A stretch of 64,000 nt of DNA from Cedecea lapagei. Its GTDB lineage: Bacteria > Pseudomonadota > Gammaproteobacteria > Enterobacterales > Enterobacteriaceae. Shown here piece after piece: positions 44,331 to 52,564 of this stretch. The stretch lies in the NCBI RefSeq assembly GCF_900635955.1, contig NZ_LR134201.1, positions 1,178,001 through 1,242,000 on the forward strand, given 5' to 3'. The position numbers and the translations under genes were made by a program. How positions within the stretch are numbered: position 1 is the stretch's first letter; the number at the start of each line of letters is the position of its first letter. Under the pieces are notes generated by a model. The model saw nothing but the letters and a program-made list of their open reading frames with translations, was not told where the DNA came from and did no database searches.

Positions 44331-45572
44331 TTATCCCCCGCCAAGCTGTTTTTTTCCGGCTGGGGTCAAATCCTGCACGGTCGCACGGCCAACAAAATCC
44401 ACCTCAAAATTATCGGCAGCGAAATCCGGCGGCGTTTTGCCTTCAACAAAGGCTTCCCACTGCCGCGGTAGATACTCTGCGTTCTTCTCGCACCACGGCG
44501 CGGCGGCGATATACATCACGTTGCTGTCAAACTCGCCGAGGTGCTCGTTTTCAACAGAATGAATCACGTCGCAGTGCCAGAAAACGGTATCGCCCGGCTC
44601 CATATCGGGAATTGAGGAAATCCCAGTCAGCAAAAGGGGATGCCACGCTTTGTTAATGGATAATGCTCTGCCTGGTTTTGCTTCGCACAAAGATTCTTCT
44701 GGCACGTCATCCTGTAGAGCGCGCAGCAGGATCCACGCCATGGCGTTGGCCACCGGGAGTAAATTCAGGGTGCCACCGTGCTTGCGCTGCGGCGTGAGCG
44801 CTGTCCAGCCCTGGAAAGTGCGGAACATCGAACATACCGCAGGAGAAGGAAACTCCCGAACCTCCGTGCGCCCTTCGGCGGCAAAAGGATCGTACGCTTT
44901 CCAGTTGCCGGAAAAGACATGGCGATAAACGTGGCGGAAGTTTTCGTCCAGCCAGCGCTCAACCGAGCCGCCGTCAACGTGGGGCGAAAGCCCCAGCGAG
45001 CTTGAACGCGGTGGGCGACGGCGCGTGCGGTCCGCGTAGGTAACGACCCGGTTTGGATCGAAATGCTGCCTGCCGTTACTCTCCGTTTGCCAGAGATTAT
45101 TGAGGAACACCTGCACCGCTTTCATGCGTTCATGCTGGCGGGCTTCGGTCTGCGGCTTTGACCAGTAAATGCCGTAAATTTGCGGCTTACTGTCGGCAAG
45201 CGTGCCGAAATAGTTATCTTCCGCCGCATTTTTCAGACGTTCAACAAAATGGTTACGCTCAAGATAATTGCCGATCTCTTCATTCCAGGCGCTGGCCTGT
45301 TCCTGCGGGAAAACGCCACGAATGGTGCAGCAGCCGCGCTGGCGGATCAGCGCTTTTTGCTGCTCGCTAACGCGGCCTTGCAGAATGTCGTCCGCGTCGA
45401 GCTGCGGAACAGGGTTCTCACCTCGCTCCAGTTCAGCGCGGATCGCCTCGATCTGTTGGCGAATGTTGGCCTCGAGTTCGGCGAAAACCGACTGATAATC
45501 AGGAAGTTCGCGACGCAGCTTCTCTTTTACCTCGCGGATAGCTTTGGGGAGATCGTGAATGTCCAGGTGCAT
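44331..45572 (-). CDS. DUF1479 family protein (YbiU-like, possible Fe(II)/2-oxoglutarate oxygenase)
   Basis: 413 residues, similar along its length to E. coli YbiU. Conserved segments: YFGTLADSKPQIYGIYWS, SLGLSPHVDGGSVERW, RTFQGWTALT and DTVFWHCDVIHSVE. The HVD and distal His (CDVIHSV) would fit the metal-binding triad of Fe(II)/2-oxoglutarate enzymes, but no substrate is known for the family. ATG 45572 has GGAG 6 bases upstream; the ATG at 45584 is weaker. Divergent from alaC. Confidence 0.8.
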   Translation of the reverse strand: MHLDIHDLPKAIREVKEKLRRELPDYQSVFAELEANIRQQIEAIRAELERGENPVPQLDADDILQGRVSEQQKALIRQRGCCTIRGVFPQEQASAWNEEIGNYLERNHFVERLKNAAEDNYFGTLADSKPQIYGIYWSKPQTEARQHERMKAVQVFLNNLWQTESNGRQHFDPNRVVTYADRTRRRPPRSSSLGLSPHVDGGSVERWLDENFRHVYRHVFSGNWKAYDPFAAEGRTEVREFPSPAVCSMFRTFQGWTALTPQRKHGGTLNLLPVANAMAWILLRALQDDVPEESLCEAKPGRALSINKAWHPLLLTGISSIPDMEPGDTVFWHCDVIHSVENEHLGEFDSNVMYIAAAPWCEKNAEYLPRQWEAFVEGKTPPDFAADNFEVDFVGRATVQDLTPAGKKQLGGG

Positions 45573-45814
45573 AGGGTGCTCCATCTCATCAGAGAGTAGG
45601 TTACTGGGTTGTTACTACCTGGTTAATGTATGCCCTATCGTTTAAATGAAATAGTGATGAGTTTCATTTGAAACCTCCCGTTTTGTGCCGAGGAAAAAAT
45701 ATTTTCATTTCCCTCTCGACAGGCGATTTTTATTCAGGCTATTTTCAAAACAGGCCACATCGCGTGGCAGCGTCGCTCGGACGGTCCGGGCGCTCACGTT
45801 ACTCTGAGGAATTT

Positions 45815-47053
45815 ATGGCTGACTCCAGTCCAAAACGTCGTTTTTCGCGTATCGATCGCCTGCCCCCTTACGTTTTTAACATCACCGCCGAACTGAAAAT
45901 GGCTGCGCGACGCCGCGGCGAGGATATTATCGATTTCAGCATGGGCAACCCGGACGGGGCGACGCCGCCGCACATCGTTGAGAAGCTGTGCACCGTGGCC
46001 CAGCGGGAAGACACGCACGGCTATTCCACATCGAGAGGGATCCCACGCCTGCGCCGCGCCATTTCTCGCTGGTACAAAGATCGTTACGACGTGGAGATCG
46101 ACCCGGAAAGCGAAGCCATTGTGACCATCGGCTCGAAAGAAGGGCTGGCGCACCTGATGCTGGCGACGCTGGATCACGGTGATACCGTACTGGTGCCAAA
46201 CCCAAGCTACCCGATTCATATTTACGGCGCGGTCATCGCCGGAGCGCAGGTTCGCTCTGTGCCGCTGGTAGAGGGCGTGGACTTCTTTGCCGAGCTGGAG
46301 CGAGCGATTCGTGAAAGCTACCCGAAACCAAAGATGATGATCCTTGGCTTCCCGTCTAACCCAACGGCGCAGTGCGTAGAGCTGGAATTTTTCGAAAAGG
46401 TCGTCGCGCTGGCGAAACAATACGACGTGCTGGTGATTCACGACCTGGCCTACGCCGATATTGTTTATGACGGCTGGAAAGCCCCTTCCATTATGGAAGT
46501 GCCCGGCGCTCGTGAAGTAGCGGTTGAGTTCTTTACGCTGTCAAAAAGCTACAATATGGCGGGCTGGCGCATTGGCTTTATGGTGGGCAACCAGGAGCTG
46601 GTGAGCGCGCTGGCGCGTATCAAGAGTTACCACGATTACGGCACCTTTACGCCGCTGCAGGTTGCTGCGATTGCTGCCCTTGAGGGCGACCAGCAGTGCG
46701 TGCGCGATATCGCAGAGCAGTACAAACGCCGCCGCGACGTGCTGGTAAAAGGCCTTCACGAAGCTGGCTGGATGGTGGAATGCCCGAAAGCATCGATGTA
46801 CGTATGGGCAAAAATCCCGGAACAGTACGCGGCAATGGGCTCGCTGGAGTTTGCTAAAAAGCTGCTGCAGGAGGCGAAAGTTTGCGTTTCGCCGGGGATA
46901 GGTTTCGGCGACTACGGCGATACTCACGTTCGCTTTGCGCTGATTGAAAACCGGGACCGTATTCGTCAGGCCGTTCGCGGTATTAAGGCGATGTTCCGCG
47001 CCGACGGCCTGCTGCCGCCGCTGCCGAAAAACGCCGCGGAGAATGCCGAGTAA
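45815..47053 (+). CDS. alaC: Alanine transaminase AlaC
   Basis: PLP aminotransferase that makes alanine from pyruvate with glutamate; 412 residues, matching E. coli AlaC (YfdZ). PLP-binding Lys in FFTLSKSYNMAGWRIGFM; FPSNPTAQCVELEFF and VRFALIENRDRIRQA are intact. ATG 45815 with TGAGGA upstream gives the expected N-terminus; the frame runs further upstream without support. Proximity to the pyruvate-sensing ypdAB is conserved in E. coli. Confidence 0.96.
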   Translation: MADSSPKRRFSRIDRLPPYVFNITAELKMAARRRGEDIIDFSMGNPDGATPPHIVEKLCTVAQREDTHGYSTSRGIPRLRRAISRWYKDRYDVEIDPESEAIVTIGSKEGLAHLMLATLDHGDTVLVPNPSYPIHIYGAVIAGAQVRSVPLVEGVDFFAELERAIRESYPKPKMMILGFPSNPTAQCVELEFFEKVVALAKQYDVLVIHDLAYADIVYDGWKAPSIMEVPGAREVAVEFFTLSKSYNMAGWRIGFMVGNQELVSALARIKSYHDYGTFTPLQVAAIAALEGDQQCVRDIAEQYKRRRDVLVKGLHEAGWMVECPKASMYVWAKIPEQYAAMGSLEFAKKLLQEAKVCVSPGIGFGDYGDTHVRFALIENRDRIRQAVRGIKAMFRADGLLPPLPKNAAENAE

Positions 47054-47054
47054 C

Positions 47055-47236
47055 AAAACGAAAACAGGAGCCCTTAGGCTCCTGTTAAGCGTGATGGCAA
47101 ACGGCCGAAAAACGTGGTTTTCGGTCGTTTGAAGTAAATCAGAGAAAGTAATTCTTTGTTTTTATTAGAAAATACTCTGATTTCAATCGCAATGATGCTT
47201 TTCAGAAACGAAAACAGGAGCCCTTTGGCTCCTGTT
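47055..47236. terminator. Cluster of four hairpins between alaC and ypdK
   Basis: AACAGGAGCC-CTTA-GGCTCCTGTT (47063-47086) ends alaC. A second almost identical copy (47213-47236, loop CTTT) faces ypdK; the two lie in a 31-bp direct repeat. Between them are AAACGGCCGAAAA/TTTTCGGTCGTTT (47099-47130) and AAATCAGAG/CTCTGATTT (47136-47183). The outer copies act as terminators for the two converging genes. Confidence 0.7.
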
Positions 47237-47261
47237 CTTTTGCGAAGATGTTGGTGACCGC

Positions 47262-47336
47262 TTATTCAACCATCAGGAAGAACGTGCCGGCCCACAACAC
47301 AACAATCACAGAAATACCCATCAGAAAATATTTCAC
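47262..47336 (-). CDS. ypdK: Small membrane protein YpdK
   Basis: 24-residue single-span protein, too short for ordinary gene finding. It begins MKYFLMGISVIVVLWAG and ends FFLMVE, agreeing with E. coli YpdK (23 residues, MKYFFMGIS...). The start is a GTG at 47336 with GGAG 9 bases upstream. Function unknown; the E. coli protein is found in the membrane. Same position relative to alaC as in E. coli. Confidence 0.85.
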   Translation of the reverse strand: MKYFLMGISVIVVLWAGTFFLMVE

Positions 47337-47776
47337 TTCACATCGCTCCGCGCTGACGCGCATCTCAACAGGTACATAATAAGATGAAACCGCAAACCGT
47401 TGTCAGGTGCCGCACCATCTGGTATTCGGGGGTAAAACCTTACCCGGACGGCGCTAATGTACTCTCAAATTCAAAATGAAAACAAGTGTCTCAAAATTGT
47501 GACAGTTGTCTGTTTTTTAAACTTTAGTTGTGCGCAATGAATGGCTTAATTACCTCATTAAAAACATGAGGATATATCGTGTTTTTGTCGATATTTTACG
47601 TCTAAAAATAAGTGTATTTGCTCACAATAAAATTTATGAATTTTTTTGTTGAAAACAAAAATGGAGAGCCTTTGTGAAGTCAGTGATCCTGCCGGTGAAG
47701 GCGTCTATTTTTACTGCATCGCGGATAACGTGAAAGAGAAAGGACGGTATCAAAATCAAAAGCGCTCTTCAGAGTA
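47337..47776. other. AT-rich intergenic region upstream of ypdK
   Basis: 440 bp without a convincing gene. It must contain the ypdK promoter. Short frames exist (for example from ATG 47661) but show no recognisable product. Confidence 0.4.
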
Positions 47777-47875
47777 TTGAGGCAGCCCAGACGGCGGCTC
47801 ATTCGGCGTGGCTGCGTTTTGGCGCTGGGCTTTATTCTGGTGCTGTTGATGAAAAATGAGCCGCTAAGAGAATAG
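47777..47875 (+). CDS. Possible 32-residue membrane peptide with TTG start
   Basis: A frame ending in TAG at 47875 encodes a basic N-terminal stretch (RQPRRRLIRRG) followed by a hydrophobic span (CVLALGFILVLLLM) and KNEPLRE, a classical small membrane-protein shape. The frame is open upstream to a TAA near 47728 with no ATG; TTG 47777 is the only standard start, and AAAGGA at about 47740 is too far from it. It may be a real small protein with a rare start, or a decayed gene. Confidence 0.3.
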   Translation: MRQPRRRLIRRGCVLALGFILVLLMKNEPLRE

Positions 47876-47880
47876 CATTA

Positions 47881-48543
47881 TCATTGGGAGTGCTGATGCC
47901 GGGACCATGCCGCCAGCACGGTACGCTCTGAAAGCTCCAGATATTCGGCAAGCGTTGCGGCAGCCTGGGCATTACTGCCGTCGTTGAGCAGGGCCAGAAT
48001 ATGCGCATTTTTCTCGATATAAGGCGCGTAGAGCATTTCCGGATCGTTCAGATGGCCGAACGCCAGCCGTAACTCCGCTGAGATATTGCGGTAAAGGCGA
48101 ATCAGGCGTTCGCTGTCGGCAAGCTCAACAATGGCGGTATGAAACTTCATGTTGGCCGTTCCCACGCTGCGCCAGTCGCTGGTCTGACGGTGTTTTCGCG
48201 CTTCTTCCACGGCCGCCTCCATTTTCGCGACGGCAGGGTGCAGGGGATAAGCGTGGGCCAGCGCATCGCACTCAATGAGTCGGCGAATACGGTAGATATC
48301 CAGAATGTCAGCCATATCCGGCACCGCCACGTACACGCCGCGATTGGGCTCATAGCGCAACAACCCTTCCTGGGTCAGCATACGAAACACCTCGCGCAGC
48401 GTATTGCGAGAGATCTCCAGCTGCTCGCTGAGCGCGGCTTCCGACAGCCGCGTACCCGGTACAAGCTCTCCAATAATGATTTTATGGCGAACAGTTTCGG
48501 CGATTTTCTCGCTCAGCATCTGAGCGGGCAGCTCTTTCTTCAT
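47881..48543 (-). CDS. GntR-family (FCD) regulator of the adjacent oxoprolinase-type operon
   Basis: 220 residues: winged HTH (about 8-75, ALSEQLEISRNTLREVFRMLTQEGLL) and an all-helical FCD ligand domain with metal-binding His candidates (MKFHTAIVEL, RNISAELRLAFGH). Divergent from the Nramp-like permease/pxp operon across 357 bp with twin candidate operators, so local control of that operon is likely. Effector unknown. Confidence 0.85.
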   Translation of the reverse strand: MKKELPAQMLSEKIAETVRHKIIIGELVPGTRLSEAALSEQLEISRNTLREVFRMLTQEGLLRYEPNRGVYVAVPDMADILDIYRIRRLIECDALAHAYPLHPAVAKMEAAVEEARKHRQTSDWRSVGTANMKFHTAIVELADSERLIRLYRNISAELRLAFGHLNDPEMLYAPYIEKNAHILALLNDGSNAQAAATLAEYLELSERTVLAAWSRHQHSQ

Positions 48544-48900
48544 GGTTTTCCGTGCGTGGTCCGGTAAGCAGCAATCTTTACATATTCGCCTGGGTGCAGC
48601 AAGACGTTGACGTAGCGCGATTATTTCAAAATAACCGGCATGTTATGCACTTTTATGGTGATTTTACGGATTTTTATGCACTAATTTGGTGCGGTTATCT
48701 TTTTAAAGAGGCCAAAAAGTGATCGGCGTTGGTTTTTTATCATCCACTTTCCGATTCTGTTTGTCTGTTTAAACAACAGTCATTAGCTTATTGTTCAACA
48801 ATAATTTTATATTTGATTAACAAAATGGCTATTTGCTCCAACGATGGCCTGCTTATTGCTTAACAGACAGAGTCATAATTCTAATAATGGAGTGAGTAAG
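48544..48900. other. Divergent promoter region of the pxp-type operon
   Basis: 357 bp between the GntR gene and the Nramp-like permease. An in-frame ATG at 48844 exists, but the permease start is placed at 48901. The region is AT-rich and carries the twin sites at 48644-48691. No gene is seen. Confidence 0.6.
48644..48691. promoter_or_regulatory. Twin candidate GntR operators
   Basis: TATGCACT-TTTA-TGGTG (48644-48660) and TATGCACT-AATT-TGGTG (48675-48691): the same 13 fixed bases twice, 31 bp apart, close to three helical turns, so both would be on one face of the DNA. Each site has a partly inverted GCAC...GGTG core. Confidence 0.5.
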
Positions 48901-50143
48901 ATGGCAGCGCATGAAACCGAAAACCAATCCTTTGTTCAGAAGCGACGCTCATCGCTGATCGCGGCGATATTCCTGATGGCCACCTCGGCCATCGGACCCG
49001 GTTTTATCACCCAGACGGCAACCTTTACCGCGACGATGGGCGCGGCCTTTGCCTTCGGCATTATGGCCTCGATTGTCATCGACTTTGTGGTGCAGCAAAA
49101 CATCTGGCGCGTGGTGACGGTCACCAAAATGCGCGCCTCCGATCTTGCCAATGAAACGCTGCCGGGCAGCGGTTACCTGCTGTCCGTGCTGGTGATTTTT
49201 GGTGGGCTGGTGTTTAACATCGGTAATATTGCCGGTGCCGGTCTGGGGCTGAACGCCATGTTTGGCCTGGCGCCGAAGTGGGGCGGGCTACTCAGCGCGC
49301 TGCTGGCCATTTATATTTTCTCCTCTCGCCGCGCCAGCACCGTTATCGATCGCCTGATGATCGCGCTGGGGCTGGTGATGATTGGGCTGACGCTGTATGT
49401 GGCTTTCGTTTCTGGTCCGCCGGTTGGCGAGGCTCTTTACCAGAGCGTCCTGCCGGATCACATCAACTTTGCCACCATTACTACCATCGTAGGCGGCACC
49501 GTCGGCGGCTATATTTCTTACGCCGGCGCCCACCGGCTGTTGGATAAAGGGATGGGCGGCGTGGAGAACATTCATGCCGTCTCCTCCGGCGCGACAAAAG
49601 GCATTCTGGTCGTTGGGCTGATGCGTTATATCCTGTTCCTGGCCGTGCTGGGCGTGGTCGCCAGCGGCGTCACGCTGGATATCTCCAGCCAGGTGGCAAA
49701 CCCGGCTCTGCAGGCGTTCCAGCATGCGGTGGGCTCGTTTGGCGTACAGCTTTTCGGCTTTATCTTCTGGGCAGCGGCGATTACCAGCGTGATTGGCGCA
49801 GCCTACACCTCCGTGACCTTTATGACGGTGTTTAATAAGCAGATGGGCGAGCGCCAGCGCAGCATCGCGACGGTGATTTTTATCGCCGTTTCGCTGGTCA
49901 TTTACCTGTTGTCAGGTACGGCTCCGGCGGCGCTGCTGGTCTTTGCCGGTGGCTTTAACGGCCTGATTTTGCCGCTCGGCATGACGCTCTTTATCTACGT
50001 GGGCTGGAAACGGGCCGATTTGATGGAGGGCTATCACTATCCGCGCTGGCTGCTGTGGACGGGACTGATAACCTGCGCGCTTACCTGGTATATGGGGGGC
50101 GCTCTCCGTCGGCGCGATTTTTGACTTCCTGAAGATTGTCTAA
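48901..50143 (+). pseudogene. Nramp-fold permease without metal-binding motifs, 3' end frameshifted
   Basis: About 413 residues with 11 membrane segments, related to Nramp transporters and to YcsG of the Bacillus ycsF-kipIA cluster. The TM1 motif DPGN is replaced by GPGF (32-35), and at the TM6 position MPH is replaced by GGY, so Mn/Fe transport is unlikely. The substrate may be that of the neighbouring enzymes (for example 5-oxoproline), which is inference. At about 50096 a run of six G puts the last residues out of frame (stop at 50124); with five G it reads ...GALSVGAIFDFLKIV and ends at 50143, 10 bp before pxpA. Start ATG 48901 has GGAG 8 bases upstream. Confidence 0.8.
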
Positions 50144-50153
50144 GGAATAAAAG

Positions 50154-50924
50154 ATGTTGAAAACAATCGATTTGAACAGTGATTTAGGCGAAAGCTTTGG
50201 GCAGTGGAGCATGGGTGACGATGCGGCAATCCTCAGCCTGGTCAGCAGCGCCAACGTGGCCTGCGGCTTCCATGCCGGATCGCCGGCCGGGATTTTAGAA
50301 ACGCTAAAAGCGGCGAAGGCACAGAATGTAGTGGTGGGTGCGCACGTTGCGTACCCGGATCTGGTGGGCTTCGGGCGTCGCAATATGGACGTGGCAAGCG
50401 ACGAGCTTACCGCCGATGTCATTTACCAGATTGGCGCGCTTCAGGGGCTGGCCCGCGCGGCCGGAACCGAAGTTCGCTACGTTAAGCCTCACGGCGCGCT
50501 GTATAACACGATTGCCCATCATGAACGCCAGGCGCTGGCGGTGATCGACGCCATTCTTGCCGTAGATCCACGGCTGCCGCTGGTGGGGCTGGCTGGCTCC
50601 CCGGTGCTGGCGCTGGCGCAGCAAAAAGGGCTGAAAACCATTGCCGAAGCTTTTGCCGACCGTGCCTACCATGCCGATGGCTCGCTGGTATCGCGTCGCG
50701 AGGCCGGCTCGGTGCTTCACGATGCCGGGTTGGTCGCTCAACGCATGCTGCAGTTAATTACCGAGGGCGGCGTGAACTCAATCGACGGAAAATTTACCCC
50801 AATACAGGCTGATTCTATTTGCGTACACGGTGACAGCCCTGGCGCTATTGCGATGGCGGCGGAGATCCGCAAGCTGCTTGAATCCCAGGGCGTCGCCATT
50901 CGCGCGTTTGCACCGCAGGCCTGA
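50154..50924 (+). CDS. pxpA: 5-oxoprolinase subunit A (LamB/YcsF family)
   Basis: 256 residues, the usual size. Family motifs: DLNSDLGESFGQW at the N-terminus, NVACGFHAGSP, GAHVAYPDLVGFGRR and the C-terminal CVHGDSPGA. PxpA acts with PxpB and PxpC to hydrolyse 5-oxoproline to glutamate with ATP. It is followed by a fused PxpB-PxpC, so all three parts are present. AAGGAATAAAAG precedes the ATG. Confidence 0.9.
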   Translation: MLKTIDLNSDLGESFGQWSMGDDAAILSLVSSANVACGFHAGSPAGILETLKAAKAQNVVVGAHVAYPDLVGFGRRNMDVASDELTADVIYQIGALQGLARAAGTEVRYVKPHGALYNTIAHHERQALAVIDAILAVDPRLPLVGLAGSPVLALAQQKGLKTIAEAFADRAYHADGSLVSRREAGSVLHDAGLVAQRMLQLITEGGVNSIDGKFTPIQADSICVHGDSPGAIAMAAEIRKLLESQGVAIRAFAPQA

Positions 50925-50933
50925 GGAGCGTTT

Positions 50934-50960
50934 ATGTCGACGTTAGGGGAAATGACGTGA
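50934..50960 (+). other. 8-codon mini-ORF overlapping the start of pxpBC
   Basis: ATG at 50934 has a strong GAGGAG site 5 bases upstream and encodes MSTLGEMT before a TGA (50958-50960) that overlaps the GTG start of the next gene (GTGA). It may couple translation of pxpBC to pxpA, or be a relic of a longer N-terminus. Confidence 0.4.
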
Positions 50961-52564
50961 GATTTTTAGCCGTTAATCTAGGCAGCTTTTTAGTGGAGTT
51001 GAGTTCTCTTGACGAAACGCTGGCGCTTTTTGATTCCCTGAGCGCCGCGCCTGAAAAGGGCATTGAAGAGATAATCCCTGCTGCACGCACTCTGCTAATC
51101 CGCTTTTGCAGGCGAGAAACCAGCATGGTGCAGCTGGCCGAAAAAATAGCGCGGCATTCTCTGGCTCAGCGTACGGAGCGCAGCAGCCAGCAGGTTACGA
51201 TCCCGGTTCATTACAATGGCGAAGATTTGCCTTCCGTGGCTGAACTGCTGGGTATTGAGGTTCAGGCTTTGATTCGCCGCCACCAGGAGTCCGTGTGGAA
51301 CGTCGCGTTTACCGGTTTTGCGCCTGGTTTCGCCTACATGGTCTCTGACACGGGGGAATGGCAAACGCCGAGACGCAGTACGCCGCGTACCCGTATTCCC
51401 GCTGGTTCTGTTGCACTGGCCGGTGAGTTTAGCGGTATCTATCCCCAGGCCAGCCCCGGCGGCTGGCAGCTAATTGGCCAGACCGAACTGAAAATGTGGG
51501 ATCTCTCCCGCGAACAGCCCGCGCTGCTGATGCCCGGCGCGCAGGTGAATTTTATTGATGCAGCGAAAAGCACAAAAACCGTCTCTCTTCCCGCGCAAGT
51601 CCCTGCGCAACGCCTTCCCGAAGGTACTGGGGCAACGTTGACGGTGCTGGCTACAGGGCTGCAAACCCTGTGGCAGGATAATGGTCGGGCGGGAAGGGCC
51701 GGAATGGGGCTTTCCGAGTCCGGCGCGATGGATAAAGCCGCACTGCATGCGGCAAACCGTATTGTTGGCAATCCGATCAACTCACCCTGCCTTGAAATTA
51801 CCCAGGGTGGATTCCGCGCCAGGGTGACGGGCGATGTGGTGATCGGCGTGACGGGGGCGCAGTGCCCGCTGACGCTGCGTACCGCAGAGGGCGAGCGTTA
51901 TGCGGTAGACAGCTATCGCCCGCTCAATCTTGCTGCAGGGGATGAGATCCATTTCGCTGCTCCGGTATGCGGTTTACGCAGCTATCTTGCCGTGCGCGGC
52001 GGGTTTATCGTGCCGCAGAGCCTGGGCAGCGCGGCGCGAGATAGCCTTGCGCAGGTTGGCCCGGAGCCGTTAGGCGTGGGCGATATCTTAGCGACCGGTT
52101 CGCACCCAAATCCTGGCCCGGTACTGCTGAATGAACTGCCGGCGGCGTCGTTACCTACGGCAGAAGATACCGTTACGTTGGATATCGTGCTCGGGCCACG
52201 CACTGACTGGTTTACTGCGCAGGCGATTGAGCTGCTGACGGCCCAGTCCTGGCGGGTGACGCCGCAATCGAACCGCATCGGCTTACGCCTTGCGAGCGAG
52301 CAGCCCCTGGCGCGCAGTAAGCATCAGGAGTTGCCGAGCGAAGGCACCTGCAGCGGCTCCATTCAGGTTCCCGCCAGCGGGCAGCCCGTGCTGTTTCTGC
52401 ACGATCATCCGCTCACCGGCGGCTATCCGGTGATTGCCGCGGTGGCTGAATATCACCTCGACCTGGCCGGGCAAATCCCGCCCGGTGCCGGGATCCGCTT
52501 CAACGTTATCCGACCTTTTCTGGAAATAGCAGGGAGTAAAGCCAGTGACCAGCGCGACGCATAA
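50957..52564 (+). CDS. Fused 5-oxoprolinase subunits B and C (KipI-KipA fusion, carboxyltransferase-like)
   Basis: 535 residues. The N-terminal part (about 1-210) is KipI/PxpB (AHS1), with NVAFTGFAPGFAYM and RIPAGSVALAGEFSGIYP. The C-terminal part (about 220-525) is KipA/PxpC (AHS2), with LQDNGRAGRAGMGLSESGAMD-like residues, GVGDIL and GYPVIAAV. In E. coli these are separate genes (ybgJ, ybgK). The same two domains form the carboxyltransferase unit of urea carboxylase, which matters because a biotin carboxylase-carrier gene overlaps the 3' end by 20 bp. GTG start with AGGGGA upstream. Confidence 0.88.
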   Translation: MRFLAVNLGSFLVELSSLDETLALFDSLSAAPEKGIEEIIPAARTLLIRFCRRETSMVQLAEKIARHSLAQRTERSSQQVTIPVHYNGEDLPSVAELLGIEVQALIRRHQESVWNVAFTGFAPGFAYMVSDTGEWQTPRRSTPRTRIPAGSVALAGEFSGIYPQASPGGWQLIGQTELKMWDLSREQPALLMPGAQVNFIDAAKSTKTVSLPAQVPAQRLPEGTGATLTVLATGLQTLWQDNGRAGRAGMGLSESGAMDKAALHAANRIVGNPINSPCLEITQGGFRARVTGDVVIGVTGAQCPLTLRTAEGERYAVDSYRPLNLAAGDEIHFAAPVCGLRSYLAVRGGFIVPQSLGSAARDSLAQVGPEPLGVGDILATGSHPNPGPVLLNELPAASLPTAEDTVTLDIVLGPRTDWFTAQAIELLTAQSWRVTPQSNRIGLRLASEQPLARSKHQELPSEGTCSGSIQVPASGQPVLFLHDHPLTGGYPVIAAVAEYHLDLAGQIPPGAGIRFNVIRPFLEIAGSKASDQRDA

